45,004 nt of DNA from Leucobacter sp. cx-328 (GTDB lineage: Bacteria > Actinomycetota > Actinomycetes > Actinomycetales > Microbacteriaceae): contig NZ_JACVMX010000008.1 of the NCBI RefSeq assembly GCF_014530035.1, positions 1 to 45,004 on the forward strand, written 5' to 3'. How positions within the stretch are numbered: the stretch's first letter is position 1; each line of letters opens with the position of its first letter. Positions 35,201 to 43,560 of this stretch are shown in pieces. A program made the position numbers and the translations under genes. The notes under the pieces were generated by a model, which saw only the letters and a list, made by a program, of their open reading frames with translations, did no database searches and was not told where the DNA came from.

Positions 35201-35692
35201 CTACACCAGTGGTGCGGGCTCGCGTCGCATCGGAGTGTGTGGGATGCCGTCCTCGAGGTATTCTGCGCCGCACGCGACAAAACCGAAGCGGGCGTACCAC
35301 TGCGTGAGGTGGGACTGCGCGTGCAAGATCGCAGGGGAGCCGGCGGTGAGTTCGAGCGCATGCATGATGAGCTCAGCCGCAACGCCTTGGCCGCGCCAGT
35401 CGGGTGCAGTGGCGACACGGCCGATAGCGATGAGACCGGGCTCATCTGCGGAGTCGTCGAGCACGCGCAGGGTGGCTGCGACTGCACCATCATCGGCGGC
35501 CGCCCAGATCTGCACGGTGTGCGGCTCGAGGTCGCGGCCGTCGGCATCAAGGTAGACGCACTCCTGTTCAACAACGAACACTTGCTGCCGAAGCTGCATG
35601 ATGCCGTACAGGGCTGCGGGCGCGAGTTCGTCGATGTCTCGAGCGGTGTGCAGCGTGAGGCCAGACGGGAGCTGGTGTTGGCATGGAGTCAT
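35201..35692 (-). CDS. ElaA-like GNAT N-acetyltransferase
   Basis: This 163-residue protein has the ElaA pattern: LYGIMQLRQQVFVVEQECVYLDADGRDLE near the N-terminus, the acetyl-CoA loop IGRVATAPDWRGQGVAAELI, and the C-terminal HAQSHLTQWYARFGFVACGAEYLEDGIPH. The substrate of ElaA proteins is not established. The ATG lies 6 nt after CAGAAT with no ribosome binding site, so a leaderless mRNA is likely. Confidence 0.87.
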   Translation of the reverse strand: MTPCQHQLPSGLTLHTARDIDELAPAALYGIMQLRQQVFVVEQECVYLDADGRDLEPHTVQIWAAADDGAVAATLRVLDDSADEPGLIAIGRVATAPDWRGQGVAAELIMHALELTAGSPAILHAQSHLTQWYARFGFVACGAEYLEDGIPHTPMRREPAPLV

Positions 35693-35698
35693 GAGCCG

Positions 35699-35704
35699 AT
35701 TCTG
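35699..35704 (-). promoter_or_regulatory. Candidate -10 box (CAGAAT) for a leaderless GNAT mRNA
   Basis: On the minus strand CAGAAT is followed by CGGCTC and the ATG at 35692. Confidence 0.45.
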
Positions 35705-35818
35705 TCACGGTGGCGAGAACGCGACATGCCGAGGGCGAGAATTCTGCACCTCGATTTCCTATTTCCGTCTCGAAGCCGCTAAAGTTAATGCTTGTTCGCG
35801 TTCGCGCGATCAAACCCT

Positions 35819-35899
35819 GGCGGATTGCCCGAGCGGCCAAAGGGAGCTGACTGTAAATCAGCCGCGCAAGCTACGTGAGTTCGAATCTCGCATCCGCCA
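35819..35899 (+). tRNA. tRNA-Tyr (anticodon GTA)
   Basis: Acceptor arms GGCGGAT and ATCCGCC pair perfectly with discriminator A. The anticodon stem CTGA/TCAG encloses CTGTAAA (anticodon GTA), a long variable arm (class II) follows, and the T-arm GAGTTCGAATCTC is canonical. TAAAGT at 35780-35785 is a possible -10 box. CCA is not encoded. Confidence 0.95.
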
Positions 35900-35906
35900 C
35901 AGGATA

Positions 35907-35936
35907 AAAGCCCCAGTTCTTCGGAACTGGGGCTTT
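35907..35936 (+). terminator. Intrinsic terminator of tRNA-Tyr
   Basis: AAAGCCCCAGTTC pairs perfectly with GAACTGGGGCTTT around a TTCG tetraloop, followed by CTTGTTTC. It insulates the tRNA from the sigma-pilin gene downstream. Confidence 0.93.
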
Positions 35937-36049
35937 CTTGTTTCTCGGTCGTCGGTTTTGAGAACACCTCTGCATGTATTTTGAATGCGATCGCTATCCT
36001 TCAGCGGCGGATCGCTGTGAAGTTGCGAAGCGCAGTCATCGTGAATTGC

Positions 36050-36055
36050 TACTAT
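36050..36055 (+). promoter_or_regulatory. Candidate -10 box (TACTAT) of the sigma-pilin fusion gene
   Basis: TACTAT is followed after 8 nt by the GTG at 36064. No Shine-Dalgarno sequence precedes that GTG, so a leaderless mRNA is plausible. No convincing -35 hexamer was found. Confidence 0.4.
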
Positions 36056-36063
36056 GGCCTGCT

Positions 36064-37806
36064 GTGACGGTAGAAGACCTTGGATTCACAGACGCCGCGT
36101 TCAGCGACGCTGAGTTGTGCCATGTGCTCCGCGAGGGCAATGCCTGGCCGCTTGCTGTGCTCTGGGAACGACATCACGAGATGGCATTGCGGTGGGCAAA
36201 AGGGAAAGACTCGCAAGCTGCCGAAGACGTTGTGGCAGATGCCTTCGACGCTGTATTCCGTGAGCTGCTGCGGGGTAAGGGACCAACGGATTCGTTCCGG
36301 AGCTACTTGTTCCGTACGATCAACACCGGCTTCTCTCGGCATTGGACGGTCGAAAAACGCACGGTAGGCGCCGATGAGCTCGACGTCGTGATCGATCCAA
36401 CCGCACCAATGAACGAAGTGCTGTTGTCGGAACGTGAAGAGCAATTAGCTGCGGCTGCAGCGCTGCGAGATCTCCCCGAGCGCTGGAACTACGTCATCCT
36501 CGAAGTTGAGGTCGGCGGACGCTCAGTGCAGGACGTCGCGGCTGAGCTTGAGATGACGCCAAACTCTGCTTCGGTGCTGTTGAAGCGTGCGAAAGAGGGA
36601 CTGCGTAAGTCTTGGTTGAAGCGCATGCACCCTCCCGCCCAGCTCGGCGGCGCCTGTGCGGCGTGCGTTGCCCAGTTTAGTGAGATCCGTTGGGGCAAGA
36701 AGAACGGTAAGCGGCGTGGTCAGGCAGAAGCCCACCTCGAGGGTTGCCCGGCGTGCCGTCAGCGTTGGAAGCGTTTCGTCGAGCAGGCCGCGGTGATCGG
36801 TATGGTCAGCGCGGGCGTGATCGCGGTAAACAAGAATTGGAAGCGAAGCGCACTTGTAGGAACGGGAGCTGCCGCAGCATCCATCGGAGTGCTAACCGTG
36901 GCAGCTGGACTTGCAATGCCAATGCTCTTTGAGCCACCGGCACCAGTGCCGATGCCTGTGCCTGAGCACGTTCAGTCTCCGGCTGCCAGCTCAGACTCAT
37001 CGACCAATGCTGATGCCGACGCTGGGCTAGGCCGTTCTGAGGGCGAACAGCTGGATGCAGGTTCAGCGGGGAGTGCGTCTGATGGCGCGGCCGCAGCTGA
37101 TCCGGTAGAGGGAGTGTCGCCACCGGTGGCTGGTGATGCCGGTGCAAGCTCTGGCGATGAACGGGCAACGCTGCCAGGACTGCCTCCGACCATGGAATTT
37201 GCAAACTCAGCTCACGTGAATGTCAACGATCTCGATCTCGACGGTGACGGCGAACCCGGCGCACCGACCAACGAGGTGTGGTCACGATGGGGCGGTGTGC
37301 AAGCCGTGAAAGTTGACGCCAGTGACCCGATCAGAGGCCTTGCAGGAGCAAAGTTTAAGCTCTGGGCAAGCTCGCAGACAGCTGGATGCCTGGTGAATAG
37401 TGACTTGGTGCCGGTCCTGGCAGCTGACGGGGACGAATTTGTCGTGGTCTCTGGAGCGCAAGGACTCATTGAGATCCCAGCCTTGTGGGTGGGGGATGAC
37501 GAACGCGATGTCGGCACGATGGAGAATGGCCTGTCTCAACGCTGCTACGTGCTTGAAGAGATTGCTGCGCCACGAGGGTATGTGTTGCCCAGCGGACAGA
37601 AGGCACGTACAGAGGTAATCGCACGCTCGGTACTGACGAGTGAGCACCCCCAGCCAGTGATTATCGCCAATGACCGTAGCGCCTGGGCTGCGTTGGTGAA
37701 TACGGGGGGACCGAGCCTTTACCTATTGGCGGGTGGTGGAGCCTCCATAGTGCTCTCTGGAGGTTTGCTGCTCATCGCACGTAGGCAAGCCACTGTCGCA
37801 AAATAG
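36064..37806 (+). CDS. Membrane-tethered ECF sigma factor fused to a pilin-like SpaA domain
   Basis: This 580-residue protein has, in order: sigma region 2 (about 24-94, with EDVVADAFDAVFRELL); sigma region 4 (128-184, with LRDLPERWNYVILEVEVGG and an RSVQDVAAELEMTPNSASVLL helix-turn-helix); a Cys/His segment (C198, C201, then H224-x3-C228-x2-C231) like a zinc-finger anti-sigma domain; a membrane helix (about 265-289) preceded by NKNWKRSA; a Pro/Ala/Ser linker to about 377; and a SpaA/CnaB domain (378-536). It ends with LVNTG at 544-548, a hydrophobic segment and an RRQ tail. The part from 378 aligns without gaps to the backbone pilin from residue 313. It has no signal peptide, so the sigma half should be cytoplasmic and the pilin half outside. 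A GTG at 36064 is preferred; an ATG at 35974 would add 30 atypical residues. Likely role: assembly-responsive activator of the pilus genes that follow (inference). Confidence 0.85.
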   Translation: MTVEDLGFTDAAFSDAELCHVLREGNAWPLAVLWERHHEMALRWAKGKDSQAAEDVVADAFDAVFRELLRGKGPTDSFRSYLFRTINTGFSRHWTVEKRTVGADELDVVIDPTAPMNEVLLSEREEQLAAAAALRDLPERWNYVILEVEVGGRSVQDVAAELEMTPNSASVLLKRAKEGLRKSWLKRMHPPAQLGGACAACVAQFSEIRWGKKNGKRRGQAEAHLEGCPACRQRWKRFVEQAAVIGMVSAGVIAVNKNWKRSALVGTGAAAASIGVLTVAAGLAMPMLFEPPAPVPMPVPEHVQSPAASSDSSTNADADAGLGRSEGEQLDAGSAGSASDGAAAADPVEGVSPPVAGDAGASSGDERATLPGLPPTMEFANSAHVNVNDLDLDGDGEPGAPTNEVWSRWGGVQAVKVDASDPIRGLAGAKFKLWASSQTAGCLVNSDLVPVLAADGDEFVVVSGAQGLIEIPALWVGDDERDVGTMENGLSQRCYVLEEIAAPRGYVLPSGQKARTEVIARSVLTSEHPQPVIIANDRSAWAALVNTGGPSLYLLAGGGASIVLSGGLLLIARRQATVAK

Positions 37807-37924
37807 ATTGTAAAAAATATTTTCTAAACCGCGTCACATTAAATTCATCTCATCCTCTCTTCCCTTGAACGGCAATTATCGGGAAAGATTGCCACGTTAG
37901 TTAAAACGTAGGGGCGGGGAAAAG
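37807..37924. promoter_or_regulatory. AT-rich control region before the pilus genes
   Basis: This 118-nt gap is much richer in A/T than its surroundings. It contains GGCAAT-N11-ATTGCC (37871-37893), TTGAAC at 37865 and a GGGGCGGGG ribosome-binding stretch before the ATG at 37925. It is the most likely site for a promoter used by the upstream sigma factor, but I could not fix -35 and -10 elements. Confidence 0.5.
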
Positions 37925-40900
37925 ATGGCTGCACAGCGACAGCGTTTACGACGCAGCAGAGTACTGAGCGCGGTGATTGCCGGGGTCATGAGTCTGTTGG
38001 TGCTGTGCACCGGGCTCGTTACCACGGCATTCGCGGCGGATGGTGACGTTTCCGTTTCGGTCCGCCCGATAGATACCGAGGTGCTCTCCGGGGAAACTAT
38101 CACCTTTGAGGTGCTGTGGCAGTGCGGCAGTACGAACTCGCCGCAGTGTAACGGTGGGAAGATCGAGGTGCCTGTACCACTCGGCCAGCCCGATGGTCTT
38201 TCCCTCAAAGTCGAGGGTTTCACTGCCGTTACGGTGAATGGGCAAAGCTATCAGGTGCAAGTGATCGGCAGCGGCGCCGAGAGCAAGATCGTGTGGGAGA
38301 TGCCGGCAACAATGACCGGTTCGAACGCGGGCACCGTCACGTTCATGCTGAAAACGCAGAATTGGGTGACCCCCGATGGTACGACCGTCACGCCGACTGC
38401 GACCTTTACCTCAAGCCTTGGCTCTGCCTCAGCCACTTCAGATCCAGCAGTGATCCGCTCCGATGTTGGACTCAAAGTTGACAAGGTGAAGTATTCCCCA
38501 ACAAAAGATCCCTACGTTGATGCGGATGTGACGTACGAGGTGCGCGCGGGGTATCCCAAACAGTGGAGTGACGACGGCACCTTCACGTCCTACGGAAACA
38601 TCTGCGAAACTCCAGGATTCTGGGCAATGAAAGATCTCGTTGTTGTTGACCAGCTTCCTCCCGGGACCGTATTCAAGTCGGCCTCATCCGGCGGCGAATA
38701 TGACGCGCAAGCGCACACCGTTACTTGGCGCCTCGGAAGCTCCGCAACAGTAGATGCGATGGGCATTGCAAAGTGTGACAAATCGACTTTCAACAAGAGC
38801 ATGTTTGTGACCGTGAACTTCCCGGCTTCGACGTTCACTGACGCTGCAAACAATCACATCAAGCAGACCAATAACGTGACCGCGAAGTCAACACCCTGGC
38901 TGCGTCCAGATAGCGAACTCGATGATGCTGCAGCAGCTTCGCATTATGTGCAAATCGGCGCTGACGGAAAGTTCACCGTGCAAAAGGGCATCTCGTATGC
39001 GGCCTCGAACGGGAACGCGCGCGAGTTCTCGCGAGGCGCGGAACACGAAAATGGAGATTGGGTGCGTGGTTACCTGCACCAGTTCAGCATCGAGGGCACA
39101 GGCAACGCGAACGGAACCTGGAACCTGACTGACATGCTGCCATGCGGTTGGTCATCACCAACCGACACGCAGTCGACAGGGTGCGCCAAGCCTGCCTACA
39201 AACAGATTTCTTTCGGTGCAAACGGCAGCATGTCGAAGCTTGAGGTGCACTGGCAGACGAATCAGGGACGCACCGGAATCTGCACGATCGCCGAGGGAAA
39301 CCTTGTCGGCGATGCAACCGTGCGGTTCTGTGATGGGCTGGACGGTTCGCAAGCGATCCCTATGTCTGCTGGAGAATGGGTCACGAAGTTCTGGCTCGCA
39401 GACAATCCCGTGAAAGCTGGCACCAAAGGTAAATTGTTCCTCTTCGGTACAGTCAGCGATGACATTCCCCTGGACAATTCACAGGCCGTTGCAGATGGTG
39501 TCTATCAGCCGCATTTCTTGACCACGGGTACTGCAGCGCCCACGCCGGTTCGCGGCGTGACACCTGCTTCGGAGCATCCGTTGTGGGTCACCGTCGAGAA
39601 CTGCACCGCAGACAATACGGTTCGCTGGAATGGCGGATCGATGACGCGGAACGATGCGCTCGTCGACTCCAATCATGAGGGTCGCTGCGGCTACAACCGA
39701 ATCGTGCGTGACCCGGTGAATATCTACACCGTTAAGCGCATGTACAACCCGTTGACCGCCCAAACGATCGATGAAAAGGAAGCGCAGCCGCTTGCACAGC
39801 CAGGCGACGAGCTGCGAGTCGAGATTGTTACCCAACGCGACACCTGGTACTCCGAGTACGAGGCTGACTTGAAGCGAACTTTCACGCCGACGATCACCGA
39901 GATCCTGCCCGAGAACCTGTCTTACGATCCCGCGTCGAAGCTTCACCTTGCACTTGAAGGGGATCCCATGCGAGGTGAAGACGATGTCATCGCCAAGCTC
40001 GGTGAGCCGCGTCTCACAGTGACTGATGTTCAGATTGATGGGAAAACTCGCGTCAAGATCGTCGTCGATTTCCCGAATCTGCCCACCGGTGGGGGCTTGA
40101 AGATTTACGACGAGCAGGGCATACGCGATGTGCTGACTGTCGGATTCGACGTGCGTGTGAAGGACAGCGTCCCGGCAGCAACGTACAAGAACTACACCTT
40201 GGTACAGGCCGCTGAAGCTGCAACGGGATACCTCGTGTGTGCCTCGCCTGGCCGTTATGCCGATCCGAGCGTCTTGAACGGATCGACCACTTGGGCCGAC
40301 CTCAGCTTTGCAAACAAGGTTCAAGGCCCTGACGCTGACACTGGCTGTCGTGCAGAGCGCCCGTACACGGTTGTCGAGGGCCCAGGTATGGGCTCGCATA
40401 AGGAAGTTCAGGGCGTTCACGATGCACAGTTCGTACCGTCGCCCGGTGTGGGCTCGACTGACCGTACTGGCGTCGCCACCTACCGTATTCCGGTCGTGAA
40501 TACTGGCAACGTCGATATGCGCAATGTTGTGGTGTACGACTTGCTGCCACGCGTGGGTGACCATGGCGTTCGACCGGGTGCTGACGCTCGTGGCTCGCAG
40601 TTTGATGTCTTTATGACTGGGGCAGTGACCGGACTGCCAACAGATGCCGTGGTGCAGTACTCGAAGGCAACGAACCCGTGCCGTGGTGAACTCGCAGGCA
40701 ATGGCGGGGGCAGCCGGACCAGCGCGCCAAGCGGATGCACTGATGACTGGACAACCGCAGCCCCGGGCAATTGGGCAGATGTCACTGGTGTTCGTATTGA
40801 TTTCGGCGCACGCGTCTGGAAACCAGCAGATGAATTTGTTGGTACGTTCCCAGCAGTTGCCGGCGAAAACGGCGACCTGACTGGAATTGCCTGGAACAAC

Positions 40901-41794
40901 GTTGCGATTGCTGCGAACCGCAACTCGAACGGCACTGCGATTCTCCCAAGCGAGGCGTCAAAGGTTGGCCTGCAGCTTGCCCCTAATCTGTCATGGCGCA
41001 AGGTAGATGGCGCGAGCGGTACGACATTGCTCGCTGGTTCTGAGTGGACGCTGACTCCGGTCATTGCTGAGGGCGGGCGCATGCCTGCTGGCGAGTGGCC
41101 ACGCACGATCGTTGACTGTGAGGTCGCAAGCTCGTGCGGTGAAGACCGTGACGCCGCGCCTGGCCGGTTCACACTCTTGGGTATCCCCTGGGGAACTTAC
41201 GATCTCGTCGAGACGAAAGCACCGTCGGGGTACGTCCTCGCAAAGCAGCCGATCCGCCTAGTGGTTGGACCAGGCAAGCTCAACGAAACGTCATGGACCT
41301 ACGAGTTCGGAACAGTCTCGAACTTCAAGCCGGGCGTGAACGTGAGCTGGGAAAAGGTTGATCCGCAGCAGCTTCGACTCGCGGGTTCCGCGTGGGAACT
41401 GCAGCCAGTCGACGCCGCAGGCGAACCGATTGCCGGTGCTGAGGCCATTGCCGTAACTGACTGTGTGCGCGACGTCGCGGCTGACTGCACCGGACCTGAC
41501 ACTGATCCAGCGGCTGGCAAGTTCTTGCTCACCAATGTGCCGCCTGGCACCTACCACCTCGTTGAGACCAAGGCGCCACCGGGCTTCGTGCAGTTGCGTG
41601 ATCCGATTGCGGTTGAAATCGCAGGTGACAACACTGTTGCAATCGGCAAGATCACGAACACCCAGATTGAGGTTCCTGGCCTTCCGCTTACGGGTGGCAT
41701 CGGTTCGTTCCTCTTCTTCATCGGTGGCGGCCTGCTGATCGGAGTCACGGCGCTGCTCGTGACCCGTTCAGCACGAGCCAAGCGCACTGCCTAA
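37925..41794 (+). CDS. Large LPXTG surface protein, probable pilus tip adhesin
   Basis: This 1289-residue protein has a signal peptide (basic start RQRLRRSRV, cleavage near TTAFA/ADG at 37), and a long extracellular region with several immunoglobulin-like or DUF11-like segments (TYRIPVVNTGNVDMRNVVVYDLLP about residue 850). Two C-terminal CnaB/SpaA repeats (about 1020-1135 and 1139-1250) each have an N-x-SWxKVD lysine strand and an LVETKAPxGF/Y E-box. LPLTG at 1253-1257, a hydrophobic helix and an RSARAKR tail follow. It should be anchored by sortase and, by analogy to SpaA-type pili, sit at the tip. The ligand is unknown. It heads the three structural genes of the locus. Confidence 0.87.
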   Translation: MAAQRQRLRRSRVLSAVIAGVMSLLVLCTGLVTTAFAADGDVSVSVRPIDTEVLSGETITFEVLWQCGSTNSPQCNGGKIEVPVPLGQPDGLSLKVEGFTAVTVNGQSYQVQVIGSGAESKIVWEMPATMTGSNAGTVTFMLKTQNWVTPDGTTVTPTATFTSSLGSASATSDPAVIRSDVGLKVDKVKYSPTKDPYVDADVTYEVRAGYPKQWSDDGTFTSYGNICETPGFWAMKDLVVVDQLPPGTVFKSASSGGEYDAQAHTVTWRLGSSATVDAMGIAKCDKSTFNKSMFVTVNFPASTFTDAANNHIKQTNNVTAKSTPWLRPDSELDDAAAASHYVQIGADGKFTVQKGISYAASNGNAREFSRGAEHENGDWVRGYLHQFSIEGTGNANGTWNLTDMLPCGWSSPTDTQSTGCAKPAYKQISFGANGSMSKLEVHWQTNQGRTGICTIAEGNLVGDATVRFCDGLDGSQAIPMSAGEWVTKFWLADNPVKAGTKGKLFLFGTVSDDIPLDNSQAVADGVYQPHFLTTGTAAPTPVRGVTPASEHPLWVTVENCTADNTVRWNGGSMTRNDALVDSNHEGRCGYNRIVRDPVNIYTVKRMYNPLTAQTIDEKEAQPLAQPGDELRVEIVTQRDTWYSEYEADLKRTFTPTITEILPENLSYDPASKLHLALEGDPMRGEDDVIAKLGEPRLTVTDVQIDGKTRVKIVVDFPNLPTGGGLKIYDEQGIRDVLTVGFDVRVKDSVPAATYKNYTLVQAAEAATGYLVCASPGRYADPSVLNGSTTWADLSFANKVQGPDADTGCRAERPYTVVEGPGMGSHKEVQGVHDAQFVPSPGVGSTDRTGVATYRIPVVNTGNVDMRNVVVYDLLPRVGDHGVRPGADARGSQFDVFMTGAVTGLPTDAVVQYSKATNPCRGELAGNGGGSRTSAPSGCTDDWTTAAPGNWADVTGVRIDFGARVWKPADEFVGTFPAVAGENGDLTGIAWNNVAIAANRNSNGTAILPSEASKVGLQLAPNLSWRKVDGASGTTLLAGSEWTLTPVIAEGGRMPAGEWPRTIVDCEVASSCGEDRDAAPGRFTLLGIPWGTYDLVETKAPSGYVLAKQPIRLVVGPGKLNETSWTYEFGTVSNFKPGVNVSWEKVDPQQLRLAGSAWELQPVDAAGEPIAGAEAIAVTDCVRDVAADCTGPDTDPAAGKFLLTNVPPGTYHLVETKAPPGFVQLRDPIAVEIAGDNTVAIGKITNTQIEVPGLPLTGGIGSFLFFIGGGLLIGVTALLVTRSARAKRTA

Positions 41795-41830
41795 TCACAC
41801 AATTTTCATATTCTTCCGCGCCTCGTAAAT

Positions 41831-41870
41831 CAGTGGGTGCGCGGATCGCACCACTGCCGTTTCTCGGCAG
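41831..41870 (+). terminator. Twin intercistronic hairpins before the backbone pilin gene
   Basis: CAGTGGGTGCG pairs with CGCACCACTG (one bulged G) around CGGAT at 41831-41856, and CTGCCG-TTTCT-CGGCAG forms a second stem at 41854-41870; the two share a few bases and are probably alternatives. They sit between the tip and backbone genes, 18 nt before the pilin start. They could act as a partial terminator or as a 5' mRNA stabiliser that raises pilin over tip protein. Confidence 0.5.
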
Positions 41871-41887
41871 CTCAGAAAGGAACTCCC

Positions 41888-43438
41888 ATGTCTCAGAACA
41901 CTGCACCGCGCGCAATGCGCCGTGGCCTCGCAGCATCGGCGGCGCTCGCTGTTGGTGCGCTGGGTCTGTTTGCTGGCGGTTCGGCAGCATATGCCGAGAA
42001 CATTGACACCGCTGCAGACGGATCGCTGACGATCCATAAGTTTGAAAACCCGGGTGGGGGAGCAATGAACCCTGACGGTAGTGGCACGGTTCCCTCGTCA
42101 CAACCGATCGACGGCGTTGTTTTCGAGTACTGCAAGGTCGACGGCATCAACCTGTTTGACGGCACGAACGCGGGTTGGAACACTCTGCGCGCGGTCACTG
42201 ATGCGCAGCTCATCGGCGCGCGTACTGGTACTGCGCTCGGCGCACACACGCTCTCAGGCTGCACCGAGCTGCCAGCGACTGTCGATGGCATCGCAAAGAG
42301 TGAGCGTATGCCGCTTGGCGCCTATGTCGTGCGTGAAAAGTTTGCTCCAGCAAGCGTGACGAAGAAGGCAGAACCGTTCATCGTCACGCTTCCGACACCC
42401 GGTGTCAACCAGGGCGAGGGCGACGGTAGCTGGGTATACGACGTCAACCTGTACCCAAAGAACGACGTTGGTGATAAGCCACACAAGACCATCCAGGATC
42501 AGCCTGAGAACGGCTTCGTGCTTGGCTCTAAGGTGAGCTACTCGATCACGCAGAAAGCCCCGGCTGTTACTGGAGACAACTATGCAAAGTTTGTGGTCAC
42601 CGATACCCTCGATGAGCGTCTGACCGGCACTGATGCGCCGGTGGTCTCGCTGAATGGTACTGCGCTCGTTGCTGGTACTGACTACACCGCTGCCTGGGCT
42701 CAGGCTGGCTCGCCAGAACGCTCTACGCTCTCGGTCCAGCTCACTGGTGCACTCGCAAAGCTCAAGCAGGGTGACCTGGTTCAGGTCGACTTCCAGGCAA
42801 CCGTAAAGTCACTGGGAAACGGTGAAATCGCCAACCAGGCGCTGGTCAATGTGAATGACCTCGACCTGGATGGCGATGGCAACCCCGGTACCCCCACTGA
42901 AGAGGTTTGGACCCGTTGGGGCCAGGTCAAGATGCAGAAGATTGATGCCGACAAGGCCTCGAAGGGCCTGACCGGAGCTGAATTCCGTGTGTGGATGAGC
43001 GAAAAGGCAGCTGACTGCCGTCTTGACGATGCGTTGACTCCTGTAACCAACGCAGATGGCTCTGAGTACATTGCGACCTCGGGCGCAGATGGTGCAATCG
43101 AGATTCCTGGTTTGTGGATCGGTGACGACGAACTCAAGGGTGGAACCAAGACCAACGGCCTGACTGAGCGTTGCTACGTGCTTGAAGAGATCAAGGCACC
43201 TAACGGCTTCGTGCTTCCGACGGGTGACGATGCCAAGACCCAGGTTATTGTTCGCGCTGGTGCAGTGACTTCGGTTCCTGTCGAGAACCAGATCCCGAAC
43301 CGCCAGCAGGAAGTACCGTCGCTGCCGCTCACCGGTGCGGCTGGCCAGGTGCTCATGGTTGTAGGCGGCCTCGCGCTCGTCTCGATCGCAGCAGGATCGG
43401 TGATGATCGCTCGTCGCCGACAGAACTCAGAGGCGTAA
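41888..43438 (+). CDS. SpaA-type major backbone pilin
   Basis: This 516-residue protein has a signal peptide (cleavage near SAAYA/ENI at 36) and a first domain ending in the pilin motif WVYDVNLYPK (182-191) with K191 as the polymerisation lysine. A middle CnaA-like domain (LGSKVSYSITQKAP) follows. The last CnaB domain has K351, the E-box CYVLEEIKAPNGF (E433/E434) and N467, likely forming an isopeptide bond; C377 and C429 may form a disulfide. LPLTG at 479-483, a hydrophobic helix and an ARRRQ tail complete the sorting signal. Class C sortase, encoded next, would link LPLTG to K191 of the next subunit. AAAGGA precedes the ATG. Its C-terminal 204 residues are mirrored in the sigma fusion at 36064. 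Confidence 0.93.
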   Translation: MSQNTAPRAMRRGLAASAALAVGALGLFAGGSAAYAENIDTAADGSLTIHKFENPGGGAMNPDGSGTVPSSQPIDGVVFEYCKVDGINLFDGTNAGWNTLRAVTDAQLIGARTGTALGAHTLSGCTELPATVDGIAKSERMPLGAYVVREKFAPASVTKKAEPFIVTLPTPGVNQGEGDGSWVYDVNLYPKNDVGDKPHKTIQDQPENGFVLGSKVSYSITQKAPAVTGDNYAKFVVTDTLDERLTGTDAPVVSLNGTALVAGTDYTAAWAQAGSPERSTLSVQLTGALAKLKQGDLVQVDFQATVKSLGNGEIANQALVNVNDLDLDGDGNPGTPTEEVWTRWGQVKMQKIDADKASKGLTGAEFRVWMSEKAADCRLDDALTPVTNADGSEYIATSGADGAIEIPGLWIGDDELKGGTKTNGLTERCYVLEEIKAPNGFVLPTGDDAKTQVIVRAGAVTSVPVENQIPNRQQEVPSLPLTGAAGQVLMVVGGLALVSIAAGSVMIARRRQNSEA

Positions 43439-43447
43439 ACCCTCTCC

Positions 43448-43471
43448 GCTGGGGGCGTTCGCGCCCCCAGC
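43448..43471 (+). terminator. Intercistronic hairpin between pilin and sortase genes
   Basis: GCTGGGGGCG pairs perfectly with CGCCCCCAGC around a TTCG tetraloop, 9 nt past the pilin stop. No T-run follows, so it probably attenuates rather than ends transcription, keeping sortase below pilin. It may also protect the pilin mRNA 3' end. Confidence 0.65.
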
Positions 43472-43560
43472 CCTGAACTCGTCGGTGTGGGAAGTACCTG
43501 TTTCCCCCAAATGAGTAATCCTCCCCATGCCGACGCCCCGTCGTTACCGTAGGAATCATT

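Noticed and set aside
35974..36063. Upstream ATG extension of the sigma fusion by 30 residues
   Set aside because: The extra residues are not sigma-like, and a TANNNT box lies just before the GTG at 36064.
35819..37924. Integrative element attached at tRNA-Tyr
   Set aside because: No integrase gene and no direct repeat of the tRNA 3' end were found in the window.
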